A DNA stretch of 64,000 nt from Actinomycetota bacterium (GCA_016213665.1 JACQZX010000060.1:1-64000); one strand, 5' to 3'; shown: positions 18,815 through 27,934, counted from the first letter of the stretch. Numbers and translations: made by a program. The notes: generated by a model from the sequence alone, not told the origin.

Positions 18815-20182
18815 TCAGCCGAGCAGGTCGCGTGTGACGTCGAGCCACAGGTTGGTGGTTAGTCGCAGGCTTTCGACATCGATGCGCTCGTCGTGTCCGT
18901 GGAAGCGGCGGCCAAAATCAGACGGGTCGAGATCGGGGCTGAACAAACCGGCGCCGTAAGAGACAGCACCCATCTCACGGTAGATGCGCGAGTCGGTGAA
19001 CCCCACCACCAGTTCCGGCGTCGGGCGCGCCGTGGGAAACGGTCGGGCAATGCTGCGTGCCAGCGCATCCCAAAGTGGGGTATCGGCGCGACTGATCGAC
19101 GCCGGATCGTTCATAACTACCTGCACCTCAACCTTGTCATAGAGATCGCCTAGAGCCGCGCGCAAGTGCGCATCGACATCCGCGGCGGTCTCTCCTGGCA
19201 GGGTTCGGACATCGACTCCGATATCAACGCAATCGGGAATCACGTTGGTCTTCATTCGTGTCGCCTGCCGATCACCCTCCGCACCGGGAGCGATCGTGTT
19301 GCAGGAGAAGGTTGTGTGCGTGCAGGCGTGTAAGAACGCGCCAGGCCCGGGAATCGGGAGAGCGTCGAGGAAGTCATCGATGCGACCGGGATCGAGCAAT
19401 TCACGCTGTGCGTCGTCGGGCATGCCCAGCGATTCCACCGTCGTTCGCCAGAGTTCGTGAAAGCGCGGCGAGGGGCGGTATTCGCCGATGCGTTGGACCA
19501 CTGCGGCGGCGGTGAGCAAGGCGTTGTCGGCCTTGAACGGTGTGCTGCCGTGCCCGGGTGTGCCGCGCACTCGCACTCGCCGCCACGCAACTCCCTTCTC
19601 ACCGACATTGATCCCTACGAAGGGCGCGTCACTCGGTCCGCTGTGAAGCCCGGAACTCTCGGTGAGCACGTAGTCGGCCATGATCGCGTCGCGCTCGTGA
19701 TCGGCCATCCACTGCATGCCGTGGGCACTGCCCGATTCCTCGTCGGCCACCGCGAAGTAGATCAGGTCGCCGCGCGGGCGAAACCCGCTCGTCGCAAGGT
19801 GACGAAAGGCGACCGCCATCGACGCGGTCAGGTTCAACATGTCGACTGCGCCACGGCCCCACAGTTCACCGTTGATCAGCTCGCCACCGAATGGATCGTT
19901 GCTCCAACCGGCCTCGTTCACTGGCACGACATCGGTGTGACCCATCAGGCACAGCGAGGGCGCGTTCGGATCGGTGCCGGCGATGCGCGCCACCAGCGAA
20001 GCCCGACCCGGTGTCGGCTCGTACTGCTGCATGTCGAGTCCGGTAGCACCCAGAAACTGGCGAAGTGAATCAGCGTTGCGAATCTCGTGTCCGGATTCAG
20101 CAGTTCCGTCGTTGACGCATCGATTACGGATCAGTTCCTGCAGCAACTCAACTGTTTGCGCCGTCAAGTCGGTCGTTGTCAT
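18815..20182 (-). CDS. M20 family metallopeptidase
   Basis: Zinc-dependent exopeptidase or deacylase of 455 aa (ArgE/DapE/CPG2 superfamily). Metal and catalytic motifs: GHTDVVPV, GRGAVDMLN and ADEESGS, with a late His in GHDERIDVESL. It is probably cytoplasmic, without signal peptide. It starts 18 bp after the lipoprotein esterase and is likely co-transcribed with it. Substrate is not predictable. Confidence 0.9.
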   Translation of the reverse strand: MTTTDLTAQTVELLQELIRNRCVNDGTAESGHEIRNADSLRQFLGATGLDMQQYEPTPGRASLVARIAGTDPNAPSLCLMGHTDVVPVNEAGWSNDPFGGELINGELWGRGAVDMLNLTASMAVAFRHLATSGFRPRGDLIYFAVADEESGSAHGMQWMADHERDAIMADYVLTESSGLHSGPSDAPFVGINVGEKGVAWRRVRVRGTPGHGSTPFKADNALLTAAAVVQRIGEYRPSPRFHELWRTTVESLGMPDDAQRELLDPGRIDDFLDALPIPGPGAFLHACTHTTFSCNTIAPGAEGDRQATRMKTNVIPDCVDIGVDVRTLPGETAADVDAHLRAALGDLYDKVEVQVVMNDPASISRADTPLWDALARSIARPFPTARPTPELVVGFTDSRIYREMGAVSYGAGLFSPDLDPSDFGRRFHGHDERIDVESLRLTTNLWLDVTRDLLG

Positions 20183-20200
20183 GTTGTCGTCATATTGCCG

Positions 20201-21220
20201 TCATGTCGTGCTAACGCTCCGCGGATGGTTTAGCAGAAAGCTCAGCACAGCGACGCTGGCGTCGAGGTCCGCGTACGGTACGCCGACAAGTTCCCTGGCA
20301 GCGGCCGGATGGCCCATCCACGCGTGCGAAGCACCGAACACCGCGACCAACTGCACCTCCGCACCCTGCTGGCAACTTGTCCACGATGAAACGGTCAGGT
20401 TGGGATTGGCGACATCAACACTTGTGGCTGGCGCCGACTCACATCCCATCGCCGCGGCGGCGGCAGTGACCGAGAACATGGCAGATCTGAAGTCGGTATT
20501 GGAAATGCTGTTTGCGCCGATGCCGCCAGTGATCGGATGATTCTGGTCGGCGGTGCCATGAATGTGCAGCACCGAAACCGGCTGCGATGGTGAACACTCG
20601 TCGACACCCAGGCTGCCCGCCTGCAGACCAATGGCCACAATGCGATCGGACAGTTCGCACGCCAGTCGATAGGCCATGATTCCACCGTTCGAATGACCAG
20701 CCGCGAAGATGCGATCGCTGTCGATCTCGAACTCCCCAGTGATTAGGTCGATCAAATCGGCAATGAAAGCGACATCGTCGACCGATTGCTTTGCCGCCGT
20801 CCCGCAGCAGTAGCCCGCATTCCAAGTGCGGAACTTGTCCGCGTTGGGACCGAGGCCGACGCCGTCGGGGAAGACCACGATGAATCCGTTGGCCTCGGCC
20901 AATCCGTCGAAGTTCGACTGCTTCTGGAACTGCGTTCCGGAACCGGTTCCCCCGTGGAACGCCACCAACAGCGGCACCGGACCCGCGGGAAGCGCCGCCG
21001 GCACGTAGAGGTGATACGTGCGCGTACGCCCATCGCCAGTTAGCAATACGCGGTCGATCGTGGCCGCAACCGCTGCCACCGCTGACAGCACGACGATTGG
21101 CGCGGCGGTTTGCACAGTTGTGGTGGTCGTGCTGGTGCTGGTCGAGACCGTCGACGTAGTTTCCGTGGCACAGCCAGCAAGCAACAAAACGGCAACGATC
21201 GATAGGTGGGAGACTCTCAC
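20201..21220 (-). CDS. lipoprotein esterase, PHB depolymerase/LpqC-like
   Basis: Secreted lipoprotein of about 339 aa. The N-terminus has a hydrophobic signal with lipobox LLLAGC, then a Thr/Ser-rich linker, then an alpha/beta hydrolase of the esterase/polyhydroxybutyrate depolymerase family: AFHGGTGSG, AAGHSNGGIMAYRLAC (nucleophile Ser) and a late His in GASHAWMG. GTG 21220 is taken as the start because it directly precedes the signal peptide. It should be anchored to the outer face of the membrane after Lgt modification. Confidence 0.85.
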   Translation of the reverse strand: MRVSHLSIVAVLLLAGCATETTSTVSTSTSTTTTTVQTAAPIVVLSAVAAVAATIDRVLLTGDGRTRTYHLYVPAALPAGPVPLLVAFHGGTGSGTQFQKQSNFDGLAEANGFIVVFPDGVGLGPNADKFRTWNAGYCCGTAAKQSVDDVAFIADLIDLITGEFEIDSDRIFAAGHSNGGIMAYRLACELSDRIVAIGLQAGSLGVDECSPSQPVSVLHIHGTADQNHPITGGIGANSISNTDFRSAMFSVTAAAAAMGCESAPATSVDVANPNLTVSSWTSCQQGAEVQLVAVFGASHAWMGHPAAARELVGVPYADLDASVAVLSFLLNHPRSVSTT

Positions 21221-21279
21221 TCCCCGTATTCTTGCCGGTAGTCGTAATGGAATTGTGATGCACGGGCTACGTTTCGAGA

Positions 21280-21765
21280 GTGATCGGTGACATCGACACT
21301 TTGCCGCTGCCCATCGCGACGGGCGCGCTCTCGCTATGCGGCATCCGCGCGATCGGTCCCGATTTCCGGGCGGCGATGACCAGTTGTGGAGCGACCACTG
21401 TCGTTTGTCTGCTTGGTGCCGACGAGTTGCAGGCTCGTTATCCGACTTATCTGGAATGGCTGCGCGCCGAGAACACGCACAATGCGGTGTGGTTCCCCAT
21501 CGGCGACTTCGGCGCACCAACACTCGCCGTGACCGATGCGTTATTGCACGAGCTGCGACTGCGGTTGGCCGATGATGAACACTTGCTGATGCATTGCGCC
21601 GGCGGCATCGGTCGCACGGGCACCATCGCGGCCTGCCTTCTCATCGAGTTGGGGATGAATCGCGACGACGCCCTAGCCCACATTCGCGCGCACCGTCCCG
21701 GGGCCGGGCCGGAGGTTGGCGCGCAAATCGACCTCGTCAACCAGGTCGCGGCTCGTCACCGATAA
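21280..21765 (+). CDS. dual-specificity/tyrosine phosphatase-like protein
   Basis: Cysteine phosphatase (161 aa) with the P-loop HCAGGIGRTG (HCx5R) and an upstream general-acid candidate Asp in FPIGDFGAP. GTG start. It is divergent from the lipoprotein esterase across 59 bp. Its final 29 bp overlap the convergent YjbR gene. Targets are unknown. Confidence 0.85.
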   Translation: MIGDIDTLPLPIATGALSLCGIRAIGPDFRAAMTSCGATTVVCLLGADELQARYPTYLEWLRAENTHNAVWFPIGDFGAPTLAVTDALLHELRLRLADDEHLLMHCAGGIGRTGTIAACLLIELGMNRDDALAHIRAHRPGAGPEVGAQIDLVNQVAARHR

Positions 21766-22105
21766 CACGCTCGAAGTACACGTTCGACAATCGCTTGGGC
21801 ACCACCATGCTCCACGCTTCTTCGACCAGCTCACGCAGCTCGATTGCATCGATGGCGTCAAGTCGCACCACCACCCAGTTGTACCGCATGTCGCCCGCTC
21901 GTGGCAGCAGGAACTTCTCCGGTTCTCCCGCAACCAAGCCCGCGCGCTCATCCTTGGGAAACGCAAACCCCATCAGGTGTTCGTCGCGACTGAATGCGAG
22001 ATACACAATGCGGCCGACTCGAAACTTCACGCGGTCGCGTACCGTCACCTCGTACGAGCGTTCCAGACCGGCGGTGATCTCCCGAACGTCGTCGATGGTG
22101 ACCAT
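21737..22105 (-). CDS. MmcQ/YjbR family protein
   Basis: A 122-aa protein of the CyaY-like YjbR fold, matching family features such as FAFPKDER and MRYNWVVVRLDAID near the C-terminal region. YjbR proteins are proposed DNA-binding or nucleotide-related proteins of unknown function. It begins 14 bp after the ABC-F stop and probably shares its transcript. A longer open frame upstream is shadow sequence of ABC-F. Confidence 0.8.
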   Translation of the reverse strand: MVTIDDVREITAGLERSYEVTVRDRVKFRVGRIVYLAFSRDEHLMGFAFPKDERAGLVAGEPEKFLLPRAGDMRYNWVVVRLDAIDAIELRELVEEAWSMVVPKRLSNVYFERVIGDEPRPG

Positions 22106-22119
22106 GGGACGCGCGGCGA

Positions 22120-23754
22120 TCAGTTCAGTTTCTTGGCCAGGCGCAGCTTGCCCACCGAGGCCGGAGAACTCAGCGCGGCCATGGCCACTTCGTAGTCGGG
22201 CAGCGAGAAGACATCGCCGTCGTCGTTGATCATCAAGAAGCGGTCGAGCTTGGCGAGAAAAGTGCGATCGTGACTGACCGCGATCACAGTGCCCTGGAAC
22301 CCATCGAGGGCATGCTCGAGCGCTTCCGATGACTCGATGTCGAGGTTGTCGGTGGGTTCGTCGAGCAACAACACGTTGTGGCCCTCCAATTCCAAGCACA
22401 GGATTTCCAGCCGAGCCTTCTGCCCGCCCGACAGGGTGTCGAATTGCTGCCGGGCGTTGCCGGCCAACCCATACCGCGCCAATGCCTTCATCGACTTCTC
22501 GTCTTCGAAGAGGCGAGCGCGCACGATATCGATGCACTCGCGCCCAAGGAAGTCGGCCCGGTCGTTGATCTGCGTGAACGTGCCGACCGACGTGCGCGGC
22601 CCGAACTTGATGGTGCCGTCGACGTGCTCGATCGTCCCCGCCAACGCTCCGAGCAGGTGACTCTTGCCAGTGCCGTTTGGCCCGATCAGGCCGACGCGCT
22701 CACCGAAGTACACCTCGTCGCTGAATGGCATGAACAGGTCGTTGACCGACACATGGGCCAATTGCACGACCCGCCTGGCCGAGTCGGCACCGCGCAACCG
22801 CAGGTTGATCCGCTGATCGGGCACCGGCGGCGGCGGCGGACCGATGGCAACAAACTTCTCCCATCGCGTCTCGGCGGCGTCGGCCTTGGAGGCGTTCTTG
22901 GGATTCACCGCCGCTCGCTGTTTCATGATCTTCATGTGTCGGAACAGGCGGCGCTCCTCGTCGTTCCAACGCTTGAGCGCATCACCGAGCAGTTCTTGAC
23001 GACGGGCGCGGGCCTCGGGGAACGTCGCATAGGACCCACCGTGAACCCACGAGCCAGACCCTTCGATCACGATGATCTTGGTTGCCGCGCGTTCGAGCAG
23101 GACGCGATCGTGGCTGACCATCAGGATCGTGCTCCGGCACGACTTGATCTGGCTCTCCAGCCACACGCGGGTCGGAATGTCGAGATAGTTGTCGGGCTCG
23201 TCGAGTAGCAAGATGTCGGCGCCGGAGGTCAGCAACAGATCGAGCACCAGTCGCTTACGTTCGCCCCCCGAAAGCTCGCTGACCAGTCGGGTGGAGAAGT
23301 CCTCGATCGGTGACTTGACGCTGCGCCGCGCCGCCGACGCCCACTGCGTTTCCAGCTCGTACCCGCCGAGGTCGCCCCAGTGCGTGAGGTGCTCGGCATA
23401 GTCCATCCCGCTGTCGGTGCCGTCGAGCATCGCCTTCTCGGCGGCGACCATCGCCCGTCCCGCCTCGCGCAGCGCGGTCGGTGCGACTTCGATGAGCAAG
23501 TCACGCACCGTGTCGGTGGGCCGCGACATGCCGACGTCTTGGGTCATGCGCAGCACAGTTCCACCGAGCGCGAACTCGCCCTCATCGGCCTCGATCTCAC
23601 CGGCGAGAATGCGCAGGATTGTGGTCTTGCCAACACCATTGGCACCAACCAGCGCGGCCACCTCCCCTGGAGAAACCCCGAAGCCAACGTCGAAGAACAG
23701 CGAGTCGGATGCCGGAGGCGCATATTCAAGTTCGGAGACGACAATGCTGCTCAC
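22120..23754 (-). CDS. ABC-F family ATP-binding protein
   Basis: Soluble tandem ATPase of about 544 aa without membrane domain. Two Walker A motifs (GANGVGKTT, GPNGTGKSH), two signature motifs (LSGGERKR, LSGGQKAR) and two Walker B regions (ILLLDEPDN, LLLDEPTDN) are seen, separated by a charged linker. ABC-F proteins act on ribosomes as translation factors or antibiotic-resistance factors. The GTG start is followed by SSIVVSELEY. Which ABC-F subgroup it belongs to is uncertain. Confidence 0.9.
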   Translation of the reverse strand: MSSIVVSELEYAPPASDSLFFDVGFGVSPGEVAALVGANGVGKTTILRILAGEIEADEGEFALGGTVLRMTQDVGMSRPTDTVRDLLIEVAPTALREAGRAMVAAEKAMLDGTDSGMDYAEHLTHWGDLGGYELETQWASAARRSVKSPIEDFSTRLVSELSGGERKRLVLDLLLTSGADILLLDEPDNYLDIPTRVWLESQIKSCRSTILMVSHDRVLLERAATKIIVIEGSGSWVHGGSYATFPEARARRQELLGDALKRWNDEERRLFRHMKIMKQRAAVNPKNASKADAAETRWEKFVAIGPPPPPVPDQRINLRLRGADSARRVVQLAHVSVNDLFMPFSDEVYFGERVGLIGPNGTGKSHLLGALAGTIEHVDGTIKFGPRTSVGTFTQINDRADFLGRECIDIVRARLFEDEKSMKALARYGLAGNARQQFDTLSGGQKARLEILCLELEGHNVLLLDEPTDNLDIESSEALEHALDGFQGTVIAVSHDRTFLAKLDRFLMINDDGDVFSLPDYEVAMAALSSPASVGKLRLAKKLN

Positions 23755-23792
23755 AGGGCGAACATCCTGCCGGATCGCGGCATCGAATGGAC

Positions 23793-23822
23793 GGGCATGT
23801 TCAGGGCATGCCCCACGCATGC
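23793..23822. promoter_or_regulatory. Phased GCATG repeats, putative toxin-antitoxin operator
   Basis: GCATG occurs at 23795, 23806 and 23817, exactly 11 bp apart, with palindromes GGGCATGCCC (23804-23813) and GCATGC (23817-23822). The element ends 13 bp before the antitoxin ATG. One-helical-turn spacing suits cooperative binding by a ribbon-helix-helix antitoxin. Confidence 0.55.
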
Positions 23823-23835
23823 TAAGCTCTCACTG

Positions 23836-24066
23836 ATGAGCAACGTCCAGGTCAAGAACCTTGCGCCCGGACTGCACGAACAACTCCGCGCAAGAGCTGG
23901 CGAAGCCGGAACCACTATCAGCGACTACGTGCTGGAACTGATTAGGCGCGACTTGCAGCTTCCTTCCAGGCGGCAATGGTTAACCGCTGTCAGCCAACTA
24001 CCCAGTCACGACTTCCACCGCTCTGAGATCACGGACGCCATTCAAGCCGGCCGCGACCAACGGTGA
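23836..24066 (+). CDS. FitA/VapB-like ribbon-helix-helix antitoxin
   Basis: A 76-aa protein with an N-terminal RHH pattern (VQVKNLAPGLHEQLRARAGE, then TISDYVLELI). The C-terminal half should wrap around the PIN toxin. Its stop overlaps the toxin GTG by 4 nt. It probably autoregulates from the phased GCATG repeats just upstream. Confidence 0.85.
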   Translation: MSNVQVKNLAPGLHEQLRARAGEAGTTISDYVLELIRRDLQLPSRRQWLTAVSQLPSHDFHRSEITDAIQAGRDQR

Positions 24067-24446
24067 AGGTTGTCGATGCCTCGGCGATGATCGACGTACT
24101 CACGTTGACCAGCCGCGGGCGCAAGTTGTTGCCGATTATCGACGACGACCTCTTCGCCCCCGATCTGCTGATACCGGAGGTGTACTCGTTCCTGCGTCGG
24201 ATGGTCGCCGCCAAGCGACTGACTCCCCCGGCAGCCGACGAGCTTTCGCTCAGGTTGCGACAGGCACCGATCGAGTACCTGCCAACCTGGCCGTGTGCCG
24301 ACCGGATGTGGGGTTGGCGCCAGAACGTGTCGCCCTACGACGCGGCCTACGTCGCTCTCGCGGCCGACCTCGGGGCGCCACTGGTGACAACGGATTCCCG
24401 CCTCAGCCGAGCAGCAGAAGAGTTGGCGACGGTCATAACCGTCTGA
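24063..24446 (+). CDS. VapC-type PIN domain ribonuclease toxin
   Basis: A 127-aa PIN nuclease. Acidic residues of the active site: VVDASAMID, LIPEVYSFL, SPYDAAYVALA and TTDSRLSRA. Such toxins cleave tRNA or rRNA when freed from antitoxin. GTG start sits within a GTGA overlap with the antitoxin gene. Confidence 0.88.
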   Translation: MKVVDASAMIDVLTLTSRGRKLLPIIDDDLFAPDLLIPEVYSFLRRMVAAKRLTPPAADELSLRLRQAPIEYLPTWPCADRMWGWRQNVSPYDAAYVALAADLGAPLVTTDSRLSRAAEELATVITV

Positions 24447-24455
24447 ACGGCACGT

Positions 24456-24481
24456 ACGTACGAACTTTCTTAGTCGTACGT
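24456..24481. promoter_or_regulatory. Inverted repeat at the second antitoxin promoter
   Basis: ACGTACGA (24456-24463) and TCGTACGT (24474-24481) form an 8-bp perfect inverted repeat with a 10-bp spacer. TAGTGT at 24484-24489 could be a -10 box giving a leaderless start at ATG 24497. This fits autoregulation by a Phd/YefM antitoxin. Confidence 0.55.
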
Positions 24482-24496
24482 GCTAGTGTTCGAGCC

Positions 24497-24721
24497 ATGA
24501 CTTTGACCGCCTCCAAGCTACGCGAGAACATCTACCGCGTGCTCGATCAGGTACTGGCGACTGGTGAGTCGGTAGAGATCGAGCGCAACGGTCGCCGCCT
24601 TCGAATCGTCGCCGACGAGCAGACCAGTCGGCTTGCCCGACTCGTTCGCAGGCCCGAGATCGTGGTTGGCGACAGCGCCGACTTCGTACACCTCGACTGG
24701 TCGGGCGAATGGCGCGGGTGA
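24497..24721 (+). CDS. Phd/YefM-type antitoxin
   Basis: A 74-aa protein with the Phd/YefM pattern: TASKLRENIYRVLDQVLATG followed by VEIERNGRRLRIV. The C-terminus (FVHLDWSGEW) is the likely toxin-neutralising segment. The stop overlaps the toxin GTG by 4 nt. It is 50 bp downstream of the first module. Confidence 0.85.
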   Translation: MTLTASKLRENIYRVLDQVLATGESVEIERNGRRLRIVADEQTSRLARLVRRPEIVVGDSADFVHLDWSGEWRG

Positions 24722-25092
24722 TCCGACTCGACACCCATGCCGTCGTCTGGCTGTACACCGGCGAACTAGAGAGGTTCACGACCCAAGGGCGAGAACTGCT
24801 TGAATCGGAGCAACTGACCGTGTCGCCAATTGTGCAGCTCGAGCTCACTTACCTGCACGAGATCGACCGACTCAGGATCGGGGGAGCCGACATACTCGGC
24901 GATCTCGAATCTCGCGTGCGGTTGTACACCGCCAATCAGCCACTCCTTGGCGTTGTTCAGGCTGGTGCTTCGCTGACCTGGACGCACGATCCATTCGACC
25001 GCTTGATCGTCGGCGACGCGTTGGCGGCTAACTGTCCACTACTCACCAAGGACGATGTAATCCGGTCAAACCTTTCACTTGCGATCTGGTAA
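24718..25092 (+). CDS. PIN domain toxin
   Basis: A 124-aa PIN nuclease beginning VIRLDTHAVVWL, with further acidic positions in SPIVQLELTYL, HDPFDRLIVGDAL and LTKDDVIR. GTG 24718 is chosen because of the GTGA overlap with the antitoxin; an ATG at 24709 would add three residues. It belongs to the YefM/PIN pairing rather than the FitAB-like pairing next door. Confidence 0.87.
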   Translation: MIRLDTHAVVWLYTGELERFTTQGRELLESEQLTVSPIVQLELTYLHEIDRLRIGGADILGDLESRVRLYTANQPLLGVVQAGASLTWTHDPFDRLIVGDALAANCPLLTKDDVIRSNLSLAIW

Positions 25093-25093
25093 C

Positions 25094-26143
25094 TCACCCG
25101 CCTGACACGGCTGGTTGCTGTTGGGTGATGCAGTGCACACCGCCGCCGCGTTCGAAGATGGCACGCGCATCATGGGGCACGATCTTGCGGCCAGGGTAAA
25201 GCTCGGCCATCAACTCGACAGCGGCCCCGTCGTTGGGATCATCGAAGGTGCTCATGATCACTGCGCCGTTGCACACGTAGTAGTTGAGGTAACCCCAGTC
25301 GACTAGCTCACCATCGACCGCTTGCGTCACCGGTGCCGGCATCTCCACGATCCGCAGCGGTTTACCGGCAGCGTCGGTACCCGCGCGCAATATGCGCAGA
25401 TTCTCGCGACAGATGTCGAAGTCGGGGTGAGTCGGATCCGGTTGCGTGTGCGCCAGCACGACTCCCGACGTAACGAACGACGCGAGGATGTCGATGTGCC
25501 CGCGCGTTCCGAACCAGCCGTAGTCGCCGGTTAGACCGCGCGGCAGCCAGATGATGTTGCCGACACCGAGGAACGACTTGAGCTCGGTCTCGACCTGCTC
25601 GGCGTTCCAGTTCGGATTGCGATCCGGGTCGAGTTGCACAGTCTCGGTGATCATCACGGAACCGTCGCCGTCCACGTGAATGCCGCCGCCTTCATTCACC
25701 ATCTGCGAACTGAACAATTCGGCGCCGGCCAGGCCGGCGATAAACGCTCCAACATGCTGTTCGTCGCTGAAGTCGGAGAAGCCCTGGTTTCCCCACGCGT
25801 TGAACTTCCAGTGGGTCGCACCCAGGCGACCGTCGGGATGCGTCAGGAAGGTCGGGCCGCTGTCGCGTGCCCAGGCGTCGCCCGTCGGCGTCTCGTGAAC
25901 TGCGATCGCCGAGTCGAGTAGCCGACGGGCAGCATCGCCGTCGCCGAGATTGCACACCATCGAGACCGGCTCGTACTCGACGATCGTGTTGGCCACCGAG
26001 GCCCACACCGCGCGCGAGTGGCCGAGCGCGCCATCGGGATCGGCACCGAATGTCTCGTTGACACACGGGAACTCCATCCAGGTGCGCGCGTGCGGCGCCC
26101 ATTCCGGAGGCATCGAGAAGCCGGCAAGTCGGGGTGTCGTCAT
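25094..26143 (-). CDS. aguA: agmatine deiminase
   Basis: Hydrolyses agmatine to N-carbamoylputrescine and ammonia. The 349-aa sequence shows DAWARDSGPTF, VNEGGGIHVDGDG, GHIDILASF and the catalytic Cys in GGGVHCITQQQP, all typical of the guanidine-modifying PPAD family. It follows ureC by 15 bp on the same strand, making an unusual urease/agmatine-deiminase operon. No N-carbamoylputrescine amidase (aguB) is in the window. Confidence 0.93.
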   Translation of the reverse strand: MTTPRLAGFSMPPEWAPHARTWMEFPCVNETFGADPDGALGHSRAVWASVANTIVEYEPVSMVCNLGDGDAARRLLDSAIAVHETPTGDAWARDSGPTFLTHPDGRLGATHWKFNAWGNQGFSDFSDEQHVGAFIAGLAGAELFSSQMVNEGGGIHVDGDGSVMITETVQLDPDRNPNWNAEQVETELKSFLGVGNIIWLPRGLTGDYGWFGTRGHIDILASFVTSGVVLAHTQPDPTHPDFDICRENLRILRAGTDAAGKPLRIVEMPAPVTQAVDGELVDWGYLNYYVCNGAVIMSTFDDPNDGAAVELMAELYPGRKIVPHDARAIFERGGGVHCITQQQPAVSGG

Positions 26144-26158
26144 ACGGGCAGCAAGTCC

Positions 26159-27934
26159 CTACAGAAAATAGAGGCGGCTCAGCGAGACTTCGTCGGCCGG
26201 ATCGACATACACGCCCTCGCCATCGAGGCTGACCCGCCCCGATGCCGGATCGACATCGACCCGGCCGAGGCGACTGTTGTGCACGAGGTCTTTCGGGCCG
26301 ATCCCGCGCGTACCACCAACTGCCACGCGGACTCGCCGCGTGGTCATGTGATCGTTGCCGGCAGCGACGGCCGCCTGGCTGACGAATGCCACCGACAAGT
26401 CGGCGGCGGTGGCGCCGAAGGAACCGAACTGCGGGCCGAGAACCAACGGTTGACACGAGTCGGTACTCGCGTTGGGATCACCGGTGACTCCGTAAGCAGG
26501 GAACCCGCTCTTCAACACCAGTTGCGGCTTGGCGCCAAAGTGATCGGGGCGCCACAAGACGATGTCGGCCAGTTTGCCGACGGCGAGCGAACCGATCTCG
26601 TGCGCGAGTCCGTGCGCGATAGCCGGGTTGATCGTCAGTTTGGCAACGTATTGGCGAACTCGATCGTTGTCGTGGTGCGTCGGCCCTTGGTCGGCCGCCT
26701 GCTTCATTCGCGCCGCCAGCTGGAACGTGCGCCGAATCGTCTCACCGGCGCGCCCCATGCCCTGCGCGTCGCTGGAAGTGATGCCGATGACACCGAGGTC
26801 GTGCAGCACGCCCTCGGCACCCATGGTGCCGCCACGGATGCGGTCGCCGACCAGTTGATGGTCGCTGTGCGAATGGTGGTTGAGCCCATGTGCCGAAAAG
26901 ATCATCTCGTAGTGCTCGTCGAGTGCGTCGCGCCCGAACGGCAGCGTCGGATTCGTACTCGACCCGATCACGTTGGCAACGCCCGCCAGTTTCAACACGT
27001 TGGGCACGTGGCCACCGCCGCATCCCTCGATGTGGAACGCATGAATCGTCCGGCCCGCAAGCACGGCCAATGTGTCCTCGACCGACAGGCACTCATTGAG
27101 CCCATCGGTGTGCAGTGCCACCTGCACGTCGTAATCCTCGGCAACATTCAAGGCGGTGTCGAGCGCTCGCGTGTGAGCACCCATGTCCTCGTGAACCTTG
27201 AAGCCGCATGCACCTCCCTCCACCAGCGCCTCAACCAACGGCGCGTCGTTCGACGAGGAGCCGCGCGCGAGAAAACCGATGTTCACCGGCCATTGATCGA
27301 AGCTGTTGAACGCGTGGCGCAGTGCCCACGGCGAGTTGACGCCGACGCCCCACACCGGGCCGAACTCCTGGCCGAGGATTGTGGTGACGCCTGAAGCCAG
27401 CGATGCCTCCATGATGCGTGGCGAGAGCAGGTGAACGTGCGTGTCGATCGCGCCGGCGGTGGCGATCAGTCCCTCGCCGCTGATGATCGTGGTTCCGGTT
27501 CCGACAACGATGTCGATCCCGTCTTGCGTGTCGGGATTGCCCGCTCGTCCGATCGCGCTGATGCGGCCTGCTCGAATACCGATGCTGGTCTTGCCGATAC
27601 GGCACGTAGCGTCGACGACCACGACATTGGTGATGACAACGTCGCACGTGTCGTTCACCGATGCAGCCTTCAGTGACAGGCCGTCGCGTGCGGTCTTGCC
27701 GAATCCTGCAATCAATTCGTTGCCGCGCTCCTGCGAGTCGTACTCGACCGCAATCACAAGCCCGGTGTCACCGAGTCGCACGCGGTCGCCGACCGTCGGC
27801 CCATTGATTGCGGCGTAGTCGGTCGGCAAGATCTCGTCGGGGTGCAGGTGGGTGTGGTCGGCCTCGCCACCAACGTGGCTGTGCTCGAACTGCCCGTGCG
27901 CGTGACGGTAACGCTGATGATTGGTCCCGGTCAT
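26159..27934 (-). CDS. ureC: urease alpha subunit, divergent
   Basis: Catalytic urease subunit of about 591 aa. Nickel ligands are recognisable: IDTHVHLL (HxH), the carbamylated Lys in GFKVHED, VALHTDGLNE, FHIEGCGGGH, and the Asp in TSSDAQGMGR. The active-site flap, usually MVCHHL, reads GLNHHSHSD here, so the flap Cys is replaced (apparently by Asn) and the loop shortened. The first ~31 residues hold eight His, an extension absent from standard UreC. Start MTGTNH (27934) is preferred over an upstream ATG overlapping ureAB. No accessory ureDEFG genes are visible. Confidence 0.88.
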   Translation of the reverse strand: MTGTNHQRYRHAHGQFEHSHVGGEADHTHLHPDEILPTDYAAINGPTVGDRVRLGDTGLVIAVEYDSQERGNELIAGFGKTARDGLSLKAASVNDTCDVVITNVVVVDATCRIGKTSIGIRAGRISAIGRAGNPDTQDGIDIVVGTGTTIISGEGLIATAGAIDTHVHLLSPRIMEASLASGVTTILGQEFGPVWGVGVNSPWALRHAFNSFDQWPVNIGFLARGSSSNDAPLVEALVEGGACGFKVHEDMGAHTRALDTALNVAEDYDVQVALHTDGLNECLSVEDTLAVLAGRTIHAFHIEGCGGGHVPNVLKLAGVANVIGSSTNPTLPFGRDALDEHYEMIFSAHGLNHHSHSDHQLVGDRIRGGTMGAEGVLHDLGVIGITSSDAQGMGRAGETIRRTFQLAARMKQAADQGPTHHDNDRVRQYVAKLTINPAIAHGLAHEIGSLAVGKLADIVLWRPDHFGAKPQLVLKSGFPAYGVTGDPNASTDSCQPLVLGPQFGSFGATAADLSVAFVSQAAVAAGNDHMTTRRVRVAVGGTRGIGPKDLVHNSRLGRVDVDPASGRVSLDGEGVYVDPADEVSLSRLYFL

